64,000 nt of DNA from Planctomycetota bacterium (GCA_020849795.1 JADZFR010000015.1:1-64000), one strand, 5' to 3'. Shown: positions 42,938-53,068, counted from the stretch's first letter. Numbers and translations are program-made. The notes: generated by a model from the letters alone, not told the origin.

Positions 42938-44602
42938 ATGCACAAGTTCACCGCGCTGGCGTTGCTCACATTTTGCTTCTCGCTTGCCACAGCGCAGGAC
43001 GCGCCCGAAGCGCCCTGGAAGACCGAACATCGCGACGTCCAGGTTCCGATGCGCGACGGCAAGTCGCTGGCGGCCAACATCCTGCTGCCCAAGAAGCAGG
43101 GCAAGTACCCATGCATTCTGGTGCAGACTCCCTACGACAAGAACCGCATGGGCCGAGAATACGGCGACAACACCAGCGAAGCAGGCCGCGGCAGCGAAAA
43201 GGCCTTCGCCCAGTTCGACCGCGAAAACTATGCCTATGCTTTCGTTGACTGGCGCGGGTTCTACGGCAGCAAATCCGCCATCCAGGGCGTGCAGCGCGGT
43301 AAATGGAAGCGCGGCCAGGACGGCTACGACTGTGTCGAGTGGATCGCCAAACAGGACTGGTGCAACGGCAAAGTCGGCACATGGGGCGGCAGCGCGCTGG
43401 GCAAGCAGCAGTTCGACACCGCCGCAGAGCAACCTCCGCACCTGGTGTGCTGCGCGCCGCTGATTGCGTACCAGGGCAATCGGTATGAAGCCTACTATGA
43501 AGGCGGCGTGGCCCTGGAGGCGCATGTCAAAGCGCTCGACCGGCTCGGATTCGGCGTGGGCGAGCTGGTCTCGGCCAACCCCGTCCCCAGCCGGCTTTGG
43601 CAGTTCGTCCGCAACACAACCTACAAGCCGGACAAGATCGCCGTCCCGTGCCTGATGGTCAGCGGCTGGTGGGACAACTACCCCCGCGAAGTGATTGAGC
43701 AATTTGAAGACTTGCTGGCCAGGGGCGGCGCCGGCGCCAAGGAAAGCAAATTGGTGATGGGCCCGTGGTCGCATACCGCGATCGACGTGCCGAACCAGGG
43801 CGACTTGAAGTTCAAGGACGCCGAGGACTACTCAACGAAGATCACCAAACAGTTCTTTGACTACTTCCTGCGTGGGCTCAAGGACAGCGGATGGGAAAAA
43901 CAGCCGCGTGTGCACGCGTACCAGTGCGGCGAAGGCTGGGCCACGGGCGAGAGCTGGCCCAAGCTGCGGGGCAAGGCTGTAACAATGCACCTGCATGCCG
44001 ACGGCGCCGTGAAACCAGACGCGCCAGCCGCGCCCACAACGGAGGCTCCGCTGACGCGACAGTACACCTATGACCCGAAGAAGCCTTCGCCCACGATTGG
44101 CGGACAGAACCTGCCGCCACTCGATCATGGCCCCAAGGAACTGAGCGTGATTGAGAAGCGCGCCGACGTGCTTGTCTATATGACCGCAGCGCTGGAAGTG
44201 CCGCTGCGCGTGCGTGGTGAAGTTGAGCTGACGGTCCCGTTTTCGTGCAACCGCGTGGATACCGACATCCACGTGCGGCTTTGCGACACAGACGCGGATG
44301 AGAAAACCTACCTGGTGGGTGAGACCATCCAGCGCGCAAAGTTGCGCGACGGCAAGACAGCGCAGGCGCTAAAGGCGGGCGAAGTCTGTGAACTGACGTT
44401 GCGCTTGGCGCCCCACGCGTACACGTGGGCCAAGGGCCACAAGCTCAAGCTGATCATCACGGGCGGCAACTCACCCCGCTATGAGCGCAACACGCATACC
44501 GGTGCTGACACCTGGGATGAGGCTAAAGCGCTGGACGTTGCTGTCACGATCTATCATGACGCCAAGCGCAGCCCTCGGCTGACACTGGCGGTAATCGAGT
44601 GA
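42938..44602 (+). CDS. CocE/NonD-type secreted hydrolase (X-Pro dipeptidyl-peptidase S15 family)
   Basis: This 554-residue exported alpha/beta hydrolase has a signal peptide (1-19, ending LATAQ). The nucleophile Ser152 lies in GTWGGSALG, the acid Asp246 in SGWWDNYPR and His279 in MGPWSHTA, the triad of the CocE/NonD/S15 group. A C-terminal jelly-roll domain starts near residue 340. The GGAGG at 42928-42932 with a 5-base gap fixes the start at 42938 and not 42920. Family members cleave esters, beta-lactam acylases or X-Pro peptides; the substrate is unknown here. Confidence 0.9.
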   Translation: MHKFTALALLTFCFSLATAQDAPEAPWKTEHRDVQVPMRDGKSLAANILLPKKQGKYPCILVQTPYDKNRMGREYGDNTSEAGRGSEKAFAQFDRENYAYAFVDWRGFYGSKSAIQGVQRGKWKRGQDGYDCVEWIAKQDWCNGKVGTWGGSALGKQQFDTAAEQPPHLVCCAPLIAYQGNRYEAYYEGGVALEAHVKALDRLGFGVGELVSANPVPSRLWQFVRNTTYKPDKIAVPCLMVSGWWDNYPREVIEQFEDLLARGGAGAKESKLVMGPWSHTAIDVPNQGDLKFKDAEDYSTKITKQFFDYFLRGLKDSGWEKQPRVHAYQCGEGWATGESWPKLRGKAVTMHLHADGAVKPDAPAAPTTEAPLTRQYTYDPKKPSPTIGGQNLPPLDHGPKELSVIEKRADVLVYMTAALEVPLRVRGEVELTVPFSCNRVDTDIHVRLCDTDADEKTYLVGETIQRAKLRDGKTAQALKAGEVCELTLRLAPHAYTWAKGHKLKLIITGGNSPRYERNTHTGADTWDEAKALDVAVTIYHDAKRSPRLTLAVIE

Positions 44603-47398
44603 TTACTCGGGGTCGCTGCCGTCGGTGCGTTTGCCGGTGCCGACCTTGCCCGGCAATGGCGGGTGCTGGTCCCAGGTCCAGTGGCGCTTGGGAATGACCT
44701 GCTTGGGCACGATCACGGTTTCGCCGTCTTTGGCTTCCCATTCCAGAACGCAAACCTCGTGCACATTGTTCTCGAAGAACTCCATGCGAAACGGGTACAC
44801 GCCCGGCGCCAGGTGAACCGGCGAGCTGCTCTTCGTGCGCTGGTAGTGCAGGTTGTCGTCTTCGAGCACCAAATTGCCGTCCAGCCAAACAAGAATCCCG
44901 TCGTCGCTGCGGCAATGAAAAATGTAGTCGCCTTCCTGCTCGACAATCAGCGCGCCGTACCAGGCCACGGCAAAGGTTTCGGCAGGAAAGGGCAGGTTGA
45001 AGTCGTTGGCGTTCTCGTAGTTGACCCACGGGTTCTTGCGAACTTCAAAGCACATCAGCGGCTCAAGGTCGGGCATCTTGCCGTAGCCGCCGGGGTTCGG
45101 CAGATCGAACAGGTAGGCGATCAGCCCTTTATTCGTCACTTCAATCAGAAACGGCTCGCTGGTGACGATCGTCAGGCGTGCCACCATGCGGCCCTCGCCC
45201 AAGCCTGCCGGCAACACCGCGCGACACTTGCGGCGCTGCGTCGTCGCGTTGACTTGCACGACAGACTCAAGTGTGAAGCTGAACGGCTTGCCGTCCACGG
45301 ACATCCGCAGCTCGGCCCCCTGCACTTCCGCGTCGCCGGTGACCTCAACTTCAAACTCAAAGTCCTGTCCCTCGCGAATACCGGGCAGTGTTGATGGCCG
45401 GGTAAACGGCAACACGGGAGGCGATTCGCCCTCGGGGTAAACTGCCTTGGCGCTCAAGATGCGTGGTGGTTTCGGCGGCACGACGGGCGGAAAAAAGTAC
45501 TGGTAGGGCAACACGCGCACTTCTTCCCACATCATGCTGCCGTCCGGGTTGGCCTGCGTACCCTGCTTCATCTCGGTGATGCGCAGCGACGCGTTGGGTC
45601 CTTCGGCTGTGAAATCGATGCTCACGGGCAGATAGCGTTCGTCGCCCTTGGGCACTTCGAAGTCGAGGATTGTCTGCGAGTTCACGTCGCCAGTGGCGCC
45701 TTCGCTGCCGCGGGATTGCTCGCCCAGTGTCACGCGAAGCCGCCCGTTGGCTTGAAAACGAATCAGCCGCGGCCCGTCTGCGGCCCAGTCAGCGGGCACG
45801 CCCAGCTTGCCATCCCAGCGGCAGGCGAGCGGGTTGTTCTTGAACGGCAGGTCCAGGTTGCTGCGTTGATCAAACATGAACTCGCGCTCAAGGCGCAAGA
45901 CTTCGGGTTCGCGCGTGCCCGGCTCGACGAATCCGTAGTTGGACCAACCCTCCAGGTTGTGCCAGCTGGCGAACAGGCCGAACTGGGTCGTGACCTTGAA
46001 ATCAACCGAGTTGGAGGGGATGGGTTCGCCGTATGTCGGCTGCAGCATTAAGCCGTCTGCGGGGCCGCTGCCAAAGGCGCCGACCGCCTTGGCTTTGAAC
46101 ACGATGACCTTGCCCGTGATTGCCCCGATCGGCACCGTCACTTTCAGTTGTGTTTCGGACTGCTCAAGCAACGTTGCAAAGGTGCCGCCGATGCTGACTT
46201 TGACCGAGTCCGGAAACTCTTTCGAGTCGCCGCCGGGCGGCCCACTTACGGTACTCTTGCCGGCGAGATTCTGGCCGTGGATGGTCAGGCCTTCCCCGAC
46301 CTCGCCTTCGTCCTTACTGAGCTTGGTGATGATTGGCGCGTTGTTGCTCCACAGGTGTTCCGGCAGCAGCAGCATTTCGGGCGGCACTGGAATTGGCTTG
46401 CTCTGGCCCTCAGGCACATACATGAAGTTGCACGCGCCCATGGGGTCGATCACGCTGCCGTTCTTGCCTTCCATGTACTCGATGCGCAGCGGGTGCAGGC
46501 CGGCCTCCAGCGTGATGACGGTGCTGACCTCGGTATAGTCGCGAATGTCGTTCAAGAGCACAGTGTCGCCCGCAATCACCACGCGCATCGTCCAGTCCGA
46601 ACCCGCGTACAGCCAGTAATCGCCGGTTTCCTGAATAACCAGAAAGCCCTCCCAGACTCCGACGAAGTTCGTCAGGTCGAAGGGCAAATCGGACCAATCG
46701 GCTTTGCTCTCGAAATACACGCGCTGGTCGATGCGCGTGACATCAGCGGTGCGCTGGTCCAAAGTCGGCCTGTCTGGGTCCAGCAGGTCTTCAATCGGCG
46801 AGCGCGTGAACGCGAAGTACTTGGCGTGCAAGCCGCGCCGGTCCTGCATCAGTTGTTTGCTGACCTCATCCAGGTTCTTCTTGCCGATCGGGTCCCTGAT
46901 GCGGCGCGTGGCCGGCCGCGCATTGCCGAGTGTCTGGTTGGGCGGGCGCTTGATGGCGCGCCATTGGTTGATTCGGCGTTCACGCTCGGCCTGTTTGGGG
47001 TCTACCGGTGCCGCGGGCTGGGCCGGCGAAGGTCCAGCCGGTGCCGGCTCCGAAGATTTGGCATCGTTGTTATCGGGCGCCTTGGCTGCCTCACGGTAAG
47101 GGTCGGGGTTTGAGGCACGCTCGGCCTTGATGCGCTCAGCCTCGGCGCGCATGGCCTCTTCGAAGGAACCGGGCTTGTCCGTGTCAGGCTGGTCCGATTC
47201 CGGGGTGGCGCCGGTCGAATCCTGCACGTCGCCCGGGATAGTGTCTTTCGCAATTGGCGTGATTTGCGAAGATGTATCCTTGCGCTTGTCAGTGAGCCAT
47301 GCAAGCGGTGAGGCTTCAGGCGCAAGAATCATGAACGCGCCGGCAAACAGCAGCACAGCCAGCACCGGCAGAATGATCAGCAGTTGGCGACGCCCCAT
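44603..47398 (-). CDS. Membrane-anchored protein with three PA14 domains and a TIG domain
   Basis: This is a 931-residue protein. A single N-terminal span (about 6-26) anchors it with the bulk outside. A disordered Pro/Asp/Lys stretch follows to about 170. PA14-like domains lie at about 190-310, 480-590 and 780-900, each with a KYF or GLF-type opening and a TGDYWLYAGSD, RLIRFQANG or EGDYIFHCRSDDGI core. A TIG/IPT sandwich (GEGLTIHGQNLAGK) lies between the first and second. PA14 domains bind carbohydrates or peptides, and arrays are common in planctomycete surface proteins. The start at 47398 is set by the hydrophobic anchor. Its 3' end abuts the CocE gene tail to tail with no gap. Confidence 0.75.
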   Translation of the reverse strand: MGRRQLLIILPVLAVLLFAGAFMILAPEASPLAWLTDKRKDTSSQITPIAKDTIPGDVQDSTGATPESDQPDTDKPGSFEEAMRAEAERIKAERASNPDPYREAAKAPDNNDAKSSEPAPAGPSPAQPAAPVDPKQAERERRINQWRAIKRPPNQTLGNARPATRRIRDPIGKKNLDEVSKQLMQDRRGLHAKYFAFTRSPIEDLLDPDRPTLDQRTADVTRIDQRVYFESKADWSDLPFDLTNFVGVWEGFLVIQETGDYWLYAGSDWTMRVVIAGDTVLLNDIRDYTEVSTVITLEAGLHPLRIEYMEGKNGSVIDPMGACNFMYVPEGQSKPIPVPPEMLLLPEHLWSNNAPIITKLSKDEGEVGEGLTIHGQNLAGKSTVSGPPGGDSKEFPDSVKVSIGGTFATLLEQSETQLKVTVPIGAITGKVIVFKAKAVGAFGSGPADGLMLQPTYGEPIPSNSVDFKVTTQFGLFASWHNLEGWSNYGFVEPGTREPEVLRLEREFMFDQRSNLDLPFKNNPLACRWDGKLGVPADWAADGPRLIRFQANGRLRVTLGEQSRGSEGATGDVNSQTILDFEVPKGDERYLPVSIDFTAEGPNASLRITEMKQGTQANPDGSMMWEEVRVLPYQYFFPPVVPPKPPRILSAKAVYPEGESPPVLPFTRPSTLPGIREGQDFEFEVEVTGDAEVQGAELRMSVDGKPFSFTLESVVQVNATTQRRKCRAVLPAGLGEGRMVARLTIVTSEPFLIEVTNKGLIAYLFDLPNPGGYGKMPDLEPLMCFEVRKNPWVNYENANDFNLPFPAETFAVAWYGALIVEQEGDYIFHCRSDDGILVWLDGNLVLEDDNLHYQRTKSSSPVHLAPGVYPFRMEFFENNVHEVCVLEWEAKDGETVIVPKQVIPKRHWTWDQHPPLPGKVGTGKRTDGSDPE

Positions 47399-47530
47399 GC
47401 ATGACCTTGACAGTGAAGCAATGCAGCAGGATACCAACACAGTGAGGATTTGGGATTGTGGATTGCGGAAAGTCACCAACGCGCCGTCCAGGGTCCAAAC
47501 TCTGCAATCTCAGACTGTAGCGAGGGTTGA

Positions 47531-49444
47531 GTGAGCGCAGGCGAACCGGAAGATCTGAACAAGCGGCTTCAGGCGAAAATCGCCGAGGGTCTGGGCGAAG
47601 AACGCGAACTGCTGAAAAAGCTGCGCGACCTGCTGATTCGGCAGCAGTTTGAAGACACGCAGATCGACCAGGTCAGCGGCCTGGTCCTGCACCTGGAAGA
47701 GCTGTTTCTGCTGGTGATTGTCGGTGAAGTGAAAGCCGGCAAGAGCAGCTTCATCAACAGCCTGCTGAACGCCGAAGTCTGCAAGGTCGGCGCAATTCCG
47801 ACGACTGACAAGATTCACGTGCTGAAGTACGGCGACGTTGAGCGCGAACGCATCCTGGAAGAGTACCTGATCGAGAAGCAACTGCCGTTTGAGCCGCTGC
47901 GTAACATCAACATCGTGGACACTCCCGGCACCAACAGCATCGTGAAGCGGCACGGCGAGATTACCGAAAGCTTCATCCCGCGCTGCGACCTGATCTTGTT
48001 CACGACCAGCGTGGACCGGCCGTTCAGCGAAACCGAGCGCGAATTTCTCAGCTACATCATCCAGAGCTGGGCCAAGAAAATCATCTTCATCATTACCAAG
48101 AAGGACATCAAAGAGCCTCACGAGCTTGAAGAGATTCACAAGTTCGTCGCCGACAGCGCGCTCAAGTTCTTCGACTTTGAGCCAAAAATCTTCATGGTCA
48201 GCGCCAAAGAGGCCCGCAAGGCCAAGGCGGACAAGGACGACGCGCTGTATGAGAAGAGCGGTTTCAAGGCGCTTGAAGACTACCTGTTCTCGCAGTTGAG
48301 CCAGGGCGAGAAACTGCAGTTGAAGCTGGAAAGCCCGATCAACAGCGCGATTGCGATCTCAGATCGCGCGACCGAGGCCTTCACGGCGCGCATGACGAAC
48401 CTCAAGGACGACCGGCGCGTGCTTGAGAACATACGCGCGCAACTTGACCAGTCTGAAACCGACATGTCCGAGAACTTCGGGCGCTTCATCCTTGAGGTGG
48501 ACAACATCGTTTACGAGATGGAGAAACGCGGCCGCAACTGGGTCGATGACACCGTCAAGCTGACGAACATGGGCCTGCTGCGCAGCGCCGAGCGCTTTCG
48601 CGCGCGCTTCAAGGAAGAAGTCATCAAGGATTACGAAATCAAGATCGACGAGACGCTCAACCGCGCCGTCGACTGGTTCATGAAGAAGTATCTCAAGGTC
48701 TGGCAGGACACGACCGAGTACTTTGCAGACCAGGCCGCAAAGCGGCCCCACGAGGGCATGGTCGGCAAAGTTGGCACAAAGTTCGAGTACAACCGCGAGA
48801 AGATCTACGACCTGGTGCGCGCGGACAGCAAGGACCGCATCAAGGGTTTCGACTACGACGACCAGGTCCGCAAGTTCATGAGCCGCGCGGGCACGGGCGT
48901 GAATGCGGCGATCGGCGGCGGCTTGATCGGCGTGGGCGCGGGCGTAGCAGTGGTAGCGTTGACGACCGCGGCCGGATTCACATGGATTGACGTGACGGGC
49001 ATCCTTGGCGGGTTGACGCTGCTGGGCGGGTCGATGCTGGTACTGCCGATGCAGCGCCGCAAGATCAAGGCCGAGTTCAGCGACCGCTGCACGGCCCTGC
49101 GCGCGGCATTGACGGAGGTGCTGGACGCCCAGATCAAGAAAGAAGCCCGCGAAGCCGTTGAGAAAGTGCGCGAGAGCTTCGGCCCGTTCTTTGACTATGT
49201 CGGACGTACGACAGGCACGGTCGAGGACGCGATCAAGCAGGTGAAGGAGATTCGCGACGGGCTGATCCAGCTCAAGCGCAAGTTCGGCATGACGCTGGAA
49301 GAAGAGAAGGACACGCTCAAGGCAAGCGACACGCGCGAAATGAAGGCGCCGTTGCCGCTGGGTGGCGACAGCCTGGTTGAGCCTGAACCGATGCCGGCCC
49401 CGGATGGACAGCCCGAAGTTGAAACCCCGGCCGAAGGCGAGTAA
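47531..49444 (+). CDS. Dynamin-like GTPase
   Basis: This 637-residue bacterial dynamin-like protein has an N-terminal GTPase domain: G1 GEVKAGKSS (65-73), G2 Thr near 91, G3 DTPG (130-133) and G4 TKKD (189-192). Long coiled-coil segments (about 260-440 and 530-600) form the stalk. A hydrophobic hairpin at about 455-510 (GGGLIGVGAGVAVVALTT, then GGLTLLGGSMLVLPM) inserts in the membrane. These proteins fuse, tubulate or repair membranes. The start is a GTG. No second dynamin gene is adjacent, although many bacterial dynamins come in pairs. The following TPR gene starts 10 bp after the stop, so the two probably form an operon. Confidence 0.9.
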   Translation: MSAGEPEDLNKRLQAKIAEGLGEERELLKKLRDLLIRQQFEDTQIDQVSGLVLHLEELFLLVIVGEVKAGKSSFINSLLNAEVCKVGAIPTTDKIHVLKYGDVERERILEEYLIEKQLPFEPLRNINIVDTPGTNSIVKRHGEITESFIPRCDLILFTTSVDRPFSETEREFLSYIIQSWAKKIIFIITKKDIKEPHELEEIHKFVADSALKFFDFEPKIFMVSAKEARKAKADKDDALYEKSGFKALEDYLFSQLSQGEKLQLKLESPINSAIAISDRATEAFTARMTNLKDDRRVLENIRAQLDQSETDMSENFGRFILEVDNIVYEMEKRGRNWVDDTVKLTNMGLLRSAERFRARFKEEVIKDYEIKIDETLNRAVDWFMKKYLKVWQDTTEYFADQAAKRPHEGMVGKVGTKFEYNREKIYDLVRADSKDRIKGFDYDDQVRKFMSRAGTGVNAAIGGGLIGVGAGVAVVALTTAAGFTWIDVTGILGGLTLLGGSMLVLPMQRRKIKAEFSDRCTALRAALTEVLDAQIKKEAREAVEKVRESFGPFFDYVGRTTGTVEDAIKQVKEIRDGLIQLKRKFGMTLEEEKDTLKASDTREMKAPLPLGGDSLVEPEPMPAPDGQPEVETPAEGE

Positions 49445-49454
49445 CTCTGCGGGG

Positions 49455-50825
49455 ATGCATGCCCCTTCCGCCGAGACCGAGTACTTCTTTCGTCATGCGG
49501 TAACCCGCGATGCCGCTTACCAGTTGATCCTTCCGACCGAGCGCGACACGCTGCACAACATCGCCGGCGAAGCCATGGAAGCGCTGTGCGCGGGCGAGCA
49601 CGATCTTTCGCAGAGAGCAGGCGAGATCGCACATCACTTTCGCGTCGCAGGTCGCTCTGTGGCCGGGCTGGCGGCGCGCGAAGCGCACTTCGTCAACATC
49701 GCCGGCACCCACGCCGAGCGCAGCTACGCCAACCGAAAAGCCCTCGAGTTGTGGTTGCGGCTTGCGGAAATCGGCGACGAGGCGGCACGCCTTGTAGGAA
49801 CTCACCGCGCGGGCTGCATGGCAACGCTGATGGGCGACGTTGTCCGCGGAGAAGAGTTGCTGACCAGCGCCCTCAACGACGCGATTGCGCAGGGCAGCCT
49901 GCGGCACGAGTCGATGGCGCTTGGCGAACTTGCGAATCTGTACTGGTACACCGCCCGTGAAGACAGCGCGATTGAGTGCTGCCGCAGGGCCATCGAATTG
50001 GCTGCGAGCATCCACGACGTGCAGTTGCGCGGCAAAACAACCGGCACGCTGGCCATTATGCTTTCTCGGCGCGTGCGCGACTTGCGACTGGCATCGGCCG
50101 CCGAGGTCGAGGCCCTGTTTGACGAAGCGCTGGCGATCGCCCGGGATTCAGGCGATGTGTACTTTCACTCCATGACACTTGCGGCTTATGGCGGGCTGTA
50201 CATATGGCGCGACAACGCAAGGGCACGCGCCTACTACGAGCAGGCAATCGACATCGCGCAGAAGGGCGGCGAACCCCGCGTCGAGGGCATGGCCTTGTCA
50301 AACCTTGGCGTGATTGCCGTCGAAGAGGGTCGCAAGGCCGACGCCGAACAACTGTATGCCCGCGCCATCGAAATCAACGGACGCTGCGGCATTCAACACG
50401 CGCTTTCCATCACGCTGGGAAACCTTGGAAACCTCTGCAAAGAGGCCGGCCGCCACGCAGAGGCCGAACAGCACTATCTTGAGGGGCTGCGCATTGCACG
50501 CAACATCGGCGACGCGCGATCCGAGTACAGCAAGCTCGAAAACTACATCAACATGCTGTGCGATACCGGCCGCCCCGCCGAGGCCCTTGGCCAGATCAAG
50601 GACTTCATGGCCCACCGTATGCCGCCTGACCGTACGCTGCATGGGCTGTGTCTGTGCGACCTGGCGTGCATCCACGCGTCGTTGGGCCGCGAAGCCGAAG
50701 CCCGTCGTGACTGGCAGGCCGGGATTGAGCGCATTTCGGGTTCAGTGCGCGACGGCGAGATTGAGTCGCGCCAGCGCCAGCTAGGTCGTTGTTGCGATGT
50801 TGGCGGCCTCCCGCACATCGTGTAG
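49455..50825 (+). CDS. TPR protein resembling the C-terminal part of an AAA/TPR signalling protein
   Basis: This 456-residue protein has a distinctive N-terminus: EYFFRHAVTRDAAYQLILP (about 8-26) followed by ERDTLHNIAGEAME. In larger proteins this sequence sits just after the AAA ATPase of kinase- or cyclase-linked regulators. Here the ATPase part is absent, and TPR units (about 70-440) make up the rest. It may be a free-standing remnant or a trimmed functional module. The ATG at 49455 has GGGG just upstream; a longer open frame reaches into the dynamin gene but is a shadow. It lies 10 bp after the dynamin gene, suggesting cotranslation. Confidence 0.7.
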   Translation: MHAPSAETEYFFRHAVTRDAAYQLILPTERDTLHNIAGEAMEALCAGEHDLSQRAGEIAHHFRVAGRSVAGLAAREAHFVNIAGTHAERSYANRKALELWLRLAEIGDEAARLVGTHRAGCMATLMGDVVRGEELLTSALNDAIAQGSLRHESMALGELANLYWYTAREDSAIECCRRAIELAASIHDVQLRGKTTGTLAIMLSRRVRDLRLASAAEVEALFDEALAIARDSGDVYFHSMTLAAYGGLYIWRDNARARAYYEQAIDIAQKGGEPRVEGMALSNLGVIAVEEGRKADAEQLYARAIEINGRCGIQHALSITLGNLGNLCKEAGRHAEAEQHYLEGLRIARNIGDARSEYSKLENYINMLCDTGRPAEALGQIKDFMAHRMPPDRTLHGLCLCDLACIHASLGREAEARRDWQAGIERISGSVRDGEIESRQRQLGRCCDVGGLPHIV

Positions 50826-50863
50826 CGGGCTCCGTTCCTCAGAGTCTTCGTCGGTGCCGGGAT

Positions 50864-52324
50864 TCAGAATATCCACTGCAACTGTACGCGAACTTCGTGC
50901 ATGTTGCGCCAATCGCTGATTCTTTCGGTAGCGCTCAATGCACCGCTTCGGCTGCGGCCGTGCGGCAATTGCTGGGTGACCACCCGGTAGTCCAGGCTCA
51001 GCTTCAGGTTGTCGCCCTTGATGAACCAGGTGACGCCGCCGCCGTATTCGTAGCTGTCAGCGCCGAACGCGTCACCGTCAACCTGCGCTCCGGTGATTGG
51101 CTGGCGGCTCTTGAAGTCATCAAACTCGACCAGCGAAAAGCGGGCACCGATCATCAGCATGTCGCGCAGAATGAAGTATGCCGCGTCTACCGTCACGCCG
51201 TAGTCTTCGGCACCGTGCACCAGGGCCTTGTCTGACGCCAGGTTGGCATCCGCCAGGCGGCCTGTGCTGGAGAAGTTGACGCGCCGGAAGTGCAGCGCCC
51301 AGTTCAATGAAAGCCCGATCCAGCGAAAGTGCCCGTCCGCAGTCAGGTGCACAATGCTGGCATCGACGCGCTCGCGCCCACTGGCAGGCGGCGGCACGGG
51401 CGTGCCCGAAGGGCTGGCATCGCCATAGTAGATGTTGTCAAGAAACGTGCCTGCGCCGTTGACCCGTGCGCTCATCCAGTTGGCGGCCAGGCCCACCATG
51501 AAAAACCAGGCGGCGGTGTCTTCCAGCGCGCCAAGGTCGACCATGTGCCGCGCGACTTCACCCATCGGGTGAAACTCGACGCGGGCGGCGACCATCATCT
51601 GGCCATCCACGAGCTGGCTGAAATTCTCGGCGTTTACGTTGACGTCGCTGTTCCGGAAGCCGCCCACGAAATGTTCGGTGCGGCCCTGGTCGGTGACCTG
51701 CACGCCGCGGTTCGTGATCATGCCGCGTCCCTGGCTGCCGTCGGCGCTTGCCAGCACTCCGTTGTACAGGCCGACCTGCCACGTCAGCAGGGCTGCGTCG
51801 AACGCGCCTTCCCACAGCTCGGCGCGGCCGCTGATGCTGACGCCCTTGCCCCAGCCCTGGCTGAAGGCTTCGTCGGCGACGGCGCGGTCGGACAGGCCCG
51901 TGCGCTCGTGATCGACAAGATACTCCCAGGTCGCGGGAACGCGTTCCTGGCCGACGGTGACGTTGAACAGCGCGATCGGCGCCCAGCGAAAGAAGCAGTC
52001 TTCGATGCGAAAACCGGGGCCAGGCCCGCCCCACGCCAGCCACACGCGGTACTGAAACTCGGGTGCAAACAGATGCCCGGTAAGGAAGCTGCGCACGCCC
52101 ACGTTGCGAAAGTTGCTGAAGTCGGCGCCGTTCTGGCCGCCGTTACCGCCTTCGGCGCGCACATCGTGGTAGGTCAACCGGAACTGAACCGCCGTGGTCA
52201 AGTTGAATTCAAACGCGCCGTCTTCGGTCGCCACACGCAAGCCGGTTTTGCCCAGTTGGGCTTCGCTTTGTGCGGCGCACGCAGCGGCGCACAGCGCAAT
52301 CAGCGCAAGAAAGCAGACTCGCAT
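50864..52324 (-). CDS. Outer-membrane porin, OprP/phosphate-selective type
   Basis: This 486-residue protein has a signal peptide (1-18, ending CAAACAAQ) and a repeated beta-strand pattern ending in the outer-membrane Phe (QLQWIF). The strand order and motifs such as FQYRVWLAW and VTVGQERVPATWEYL resemble the OprO/OprP phosphate-selective porins. Ion selectivity cannot be judged from sequence. The ATG at 52324 is chosen because GGAGAGG lies six bases upstream; the ATG at 52330 is too close to it. It is the last gene on this strand after frr. Confidence 0.8.
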   Translation of the reverse strand: MRVCFLALIALCAAACAAQSEAQLGKTGLRVATEDGAFEFNLTTAVQFRLTYHDVRAEGGNGGQNGADFSNFRNVGVRSFLTGHLFAPEFQYRVWLAWGGPGPGFRIEDCFFRWAPIALFNVTVGQERVPATWEYLVDHERTGLSDRAVADEAFSQGWGKGVSISGRAELWEGAFDAALLTWQVGLYNGVLASADGSQGRGMITNRGVQVTDQGRTEHFVGGFRNSDVNVNAENFSQLVDGQMMVAARVEFHPMGEVARHMVDLGALEDTAAWFFMVGLAANWMSARVNGAGTFLDNIYYGDASPSGTPVPPPASGRERVDASIVHLTADGHFRWIGLSLNWALHFRRVNFSSTGRLADANLASDKALVHGAEDYGVTVDAAYFILRDMLMIGARFSLVEFDDFKSRQPITGAQVDGDAFGADSYEYGGGVTWFIKGDNLKLSLDYRVVTQQLPHGRSRSGALSATERISDWRNMHEVRVQLQWIF

Positions 52325-52347
52325 GAACATCCTCTCCGGGTGGGGGA

Positions 52348-52914
52348 TTACACCTTCATGACGTCGGCAGTTTTCTTCTCGAGCAGCTCTTCGATGGACT
52401 TGTTGCTCTTGTCCGTCAGCTTCTGGACTTCTTCCTTCAAGCCGCGGTGGTCGTCTTCAGTGAGAATTGCTTCTTTCAGCGACGCGTCGCCATGCTTGAT
52501 GGCATCGTGGCGCGCGTTGCGGATGGCCACCTTGCTCTTCTCGGCGATGTCCTTGAGCTGCTTGGCAATGCGCTGGCGGTTTTCCTGTGTCATGGCCGGC
52601 ACGCGGCAGATGATGACTTTGCCGTCGTCGCTGGGGTTGAGGCCGATGTTGGCCTCCATGATCGCCTTACTGATGTTCTTCACCTGGCTCATGTCAAACG
52701 GCTTGATCGTGATGGTGCTGGCGTCGGGCGTGCTGATCTGCGCCGCCTGCTTCAGTGGCGTGGGCGCGCCGTAGTAATCGAACTTGACGTTCTCCACCAT
52801 GCCGGTGCTCGCTTTGCCGGCGCTGATGCCGATGAATTCCTGCCGCAGGTGTTCAATCACCTTGTCCATGGCCTCTTCGGTCTCAAGCATGATGGTGTCG
52901 TAGTCTTTCGACAT
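52348..52914 (-). CDS. frr: Ribosome recycling factor
   Basis: This 188-residue factor works with EF-G to split post-termination ribosomes. All three long helices of domain I and the beta-rich domain II are recognisable (VENVKFDYYGAPTPLKQAA; SKAIMEANIGLNPSDDGK). Length and motifs are standard. The start has AGGAGAG upstream. It lies 154 bp after pyrH, the conserved bacterial order, with the usual rpsB and tsf not seen on either side. Confidence 0.97.
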   Translation of the reverse strand: MSKDYDTIMLETEEAMDKVIEHLRQEFIGISAGKASTGMVENVKFDYYGAPTPLKQAAQISTPDASTITIKPFDMSQVKNISKAIMEANIGLNPSDDGKVIICRVPAMTQENRQRIAKQLKDIAEKSKVAIRNARHDAIKHGDASLKEAILTEDDHRGLKEEVQKLTDKSNKSIEELLEKKTADVMKV

Positions 52915-53068
52915 GGCGCTCTCCTGTGTCAGGTGGGCCGGAATCTACCCGCGCCAAGCGCAGCGTCAAAGGCAAGCGGGACAAATTTGGATATTAGATT
53001 CAGGGGCAGGCCCGAGAAACGTCCATTCGCGCAAGAACCGGTACCCACAGGCCCGTCTGGCACCTGGC

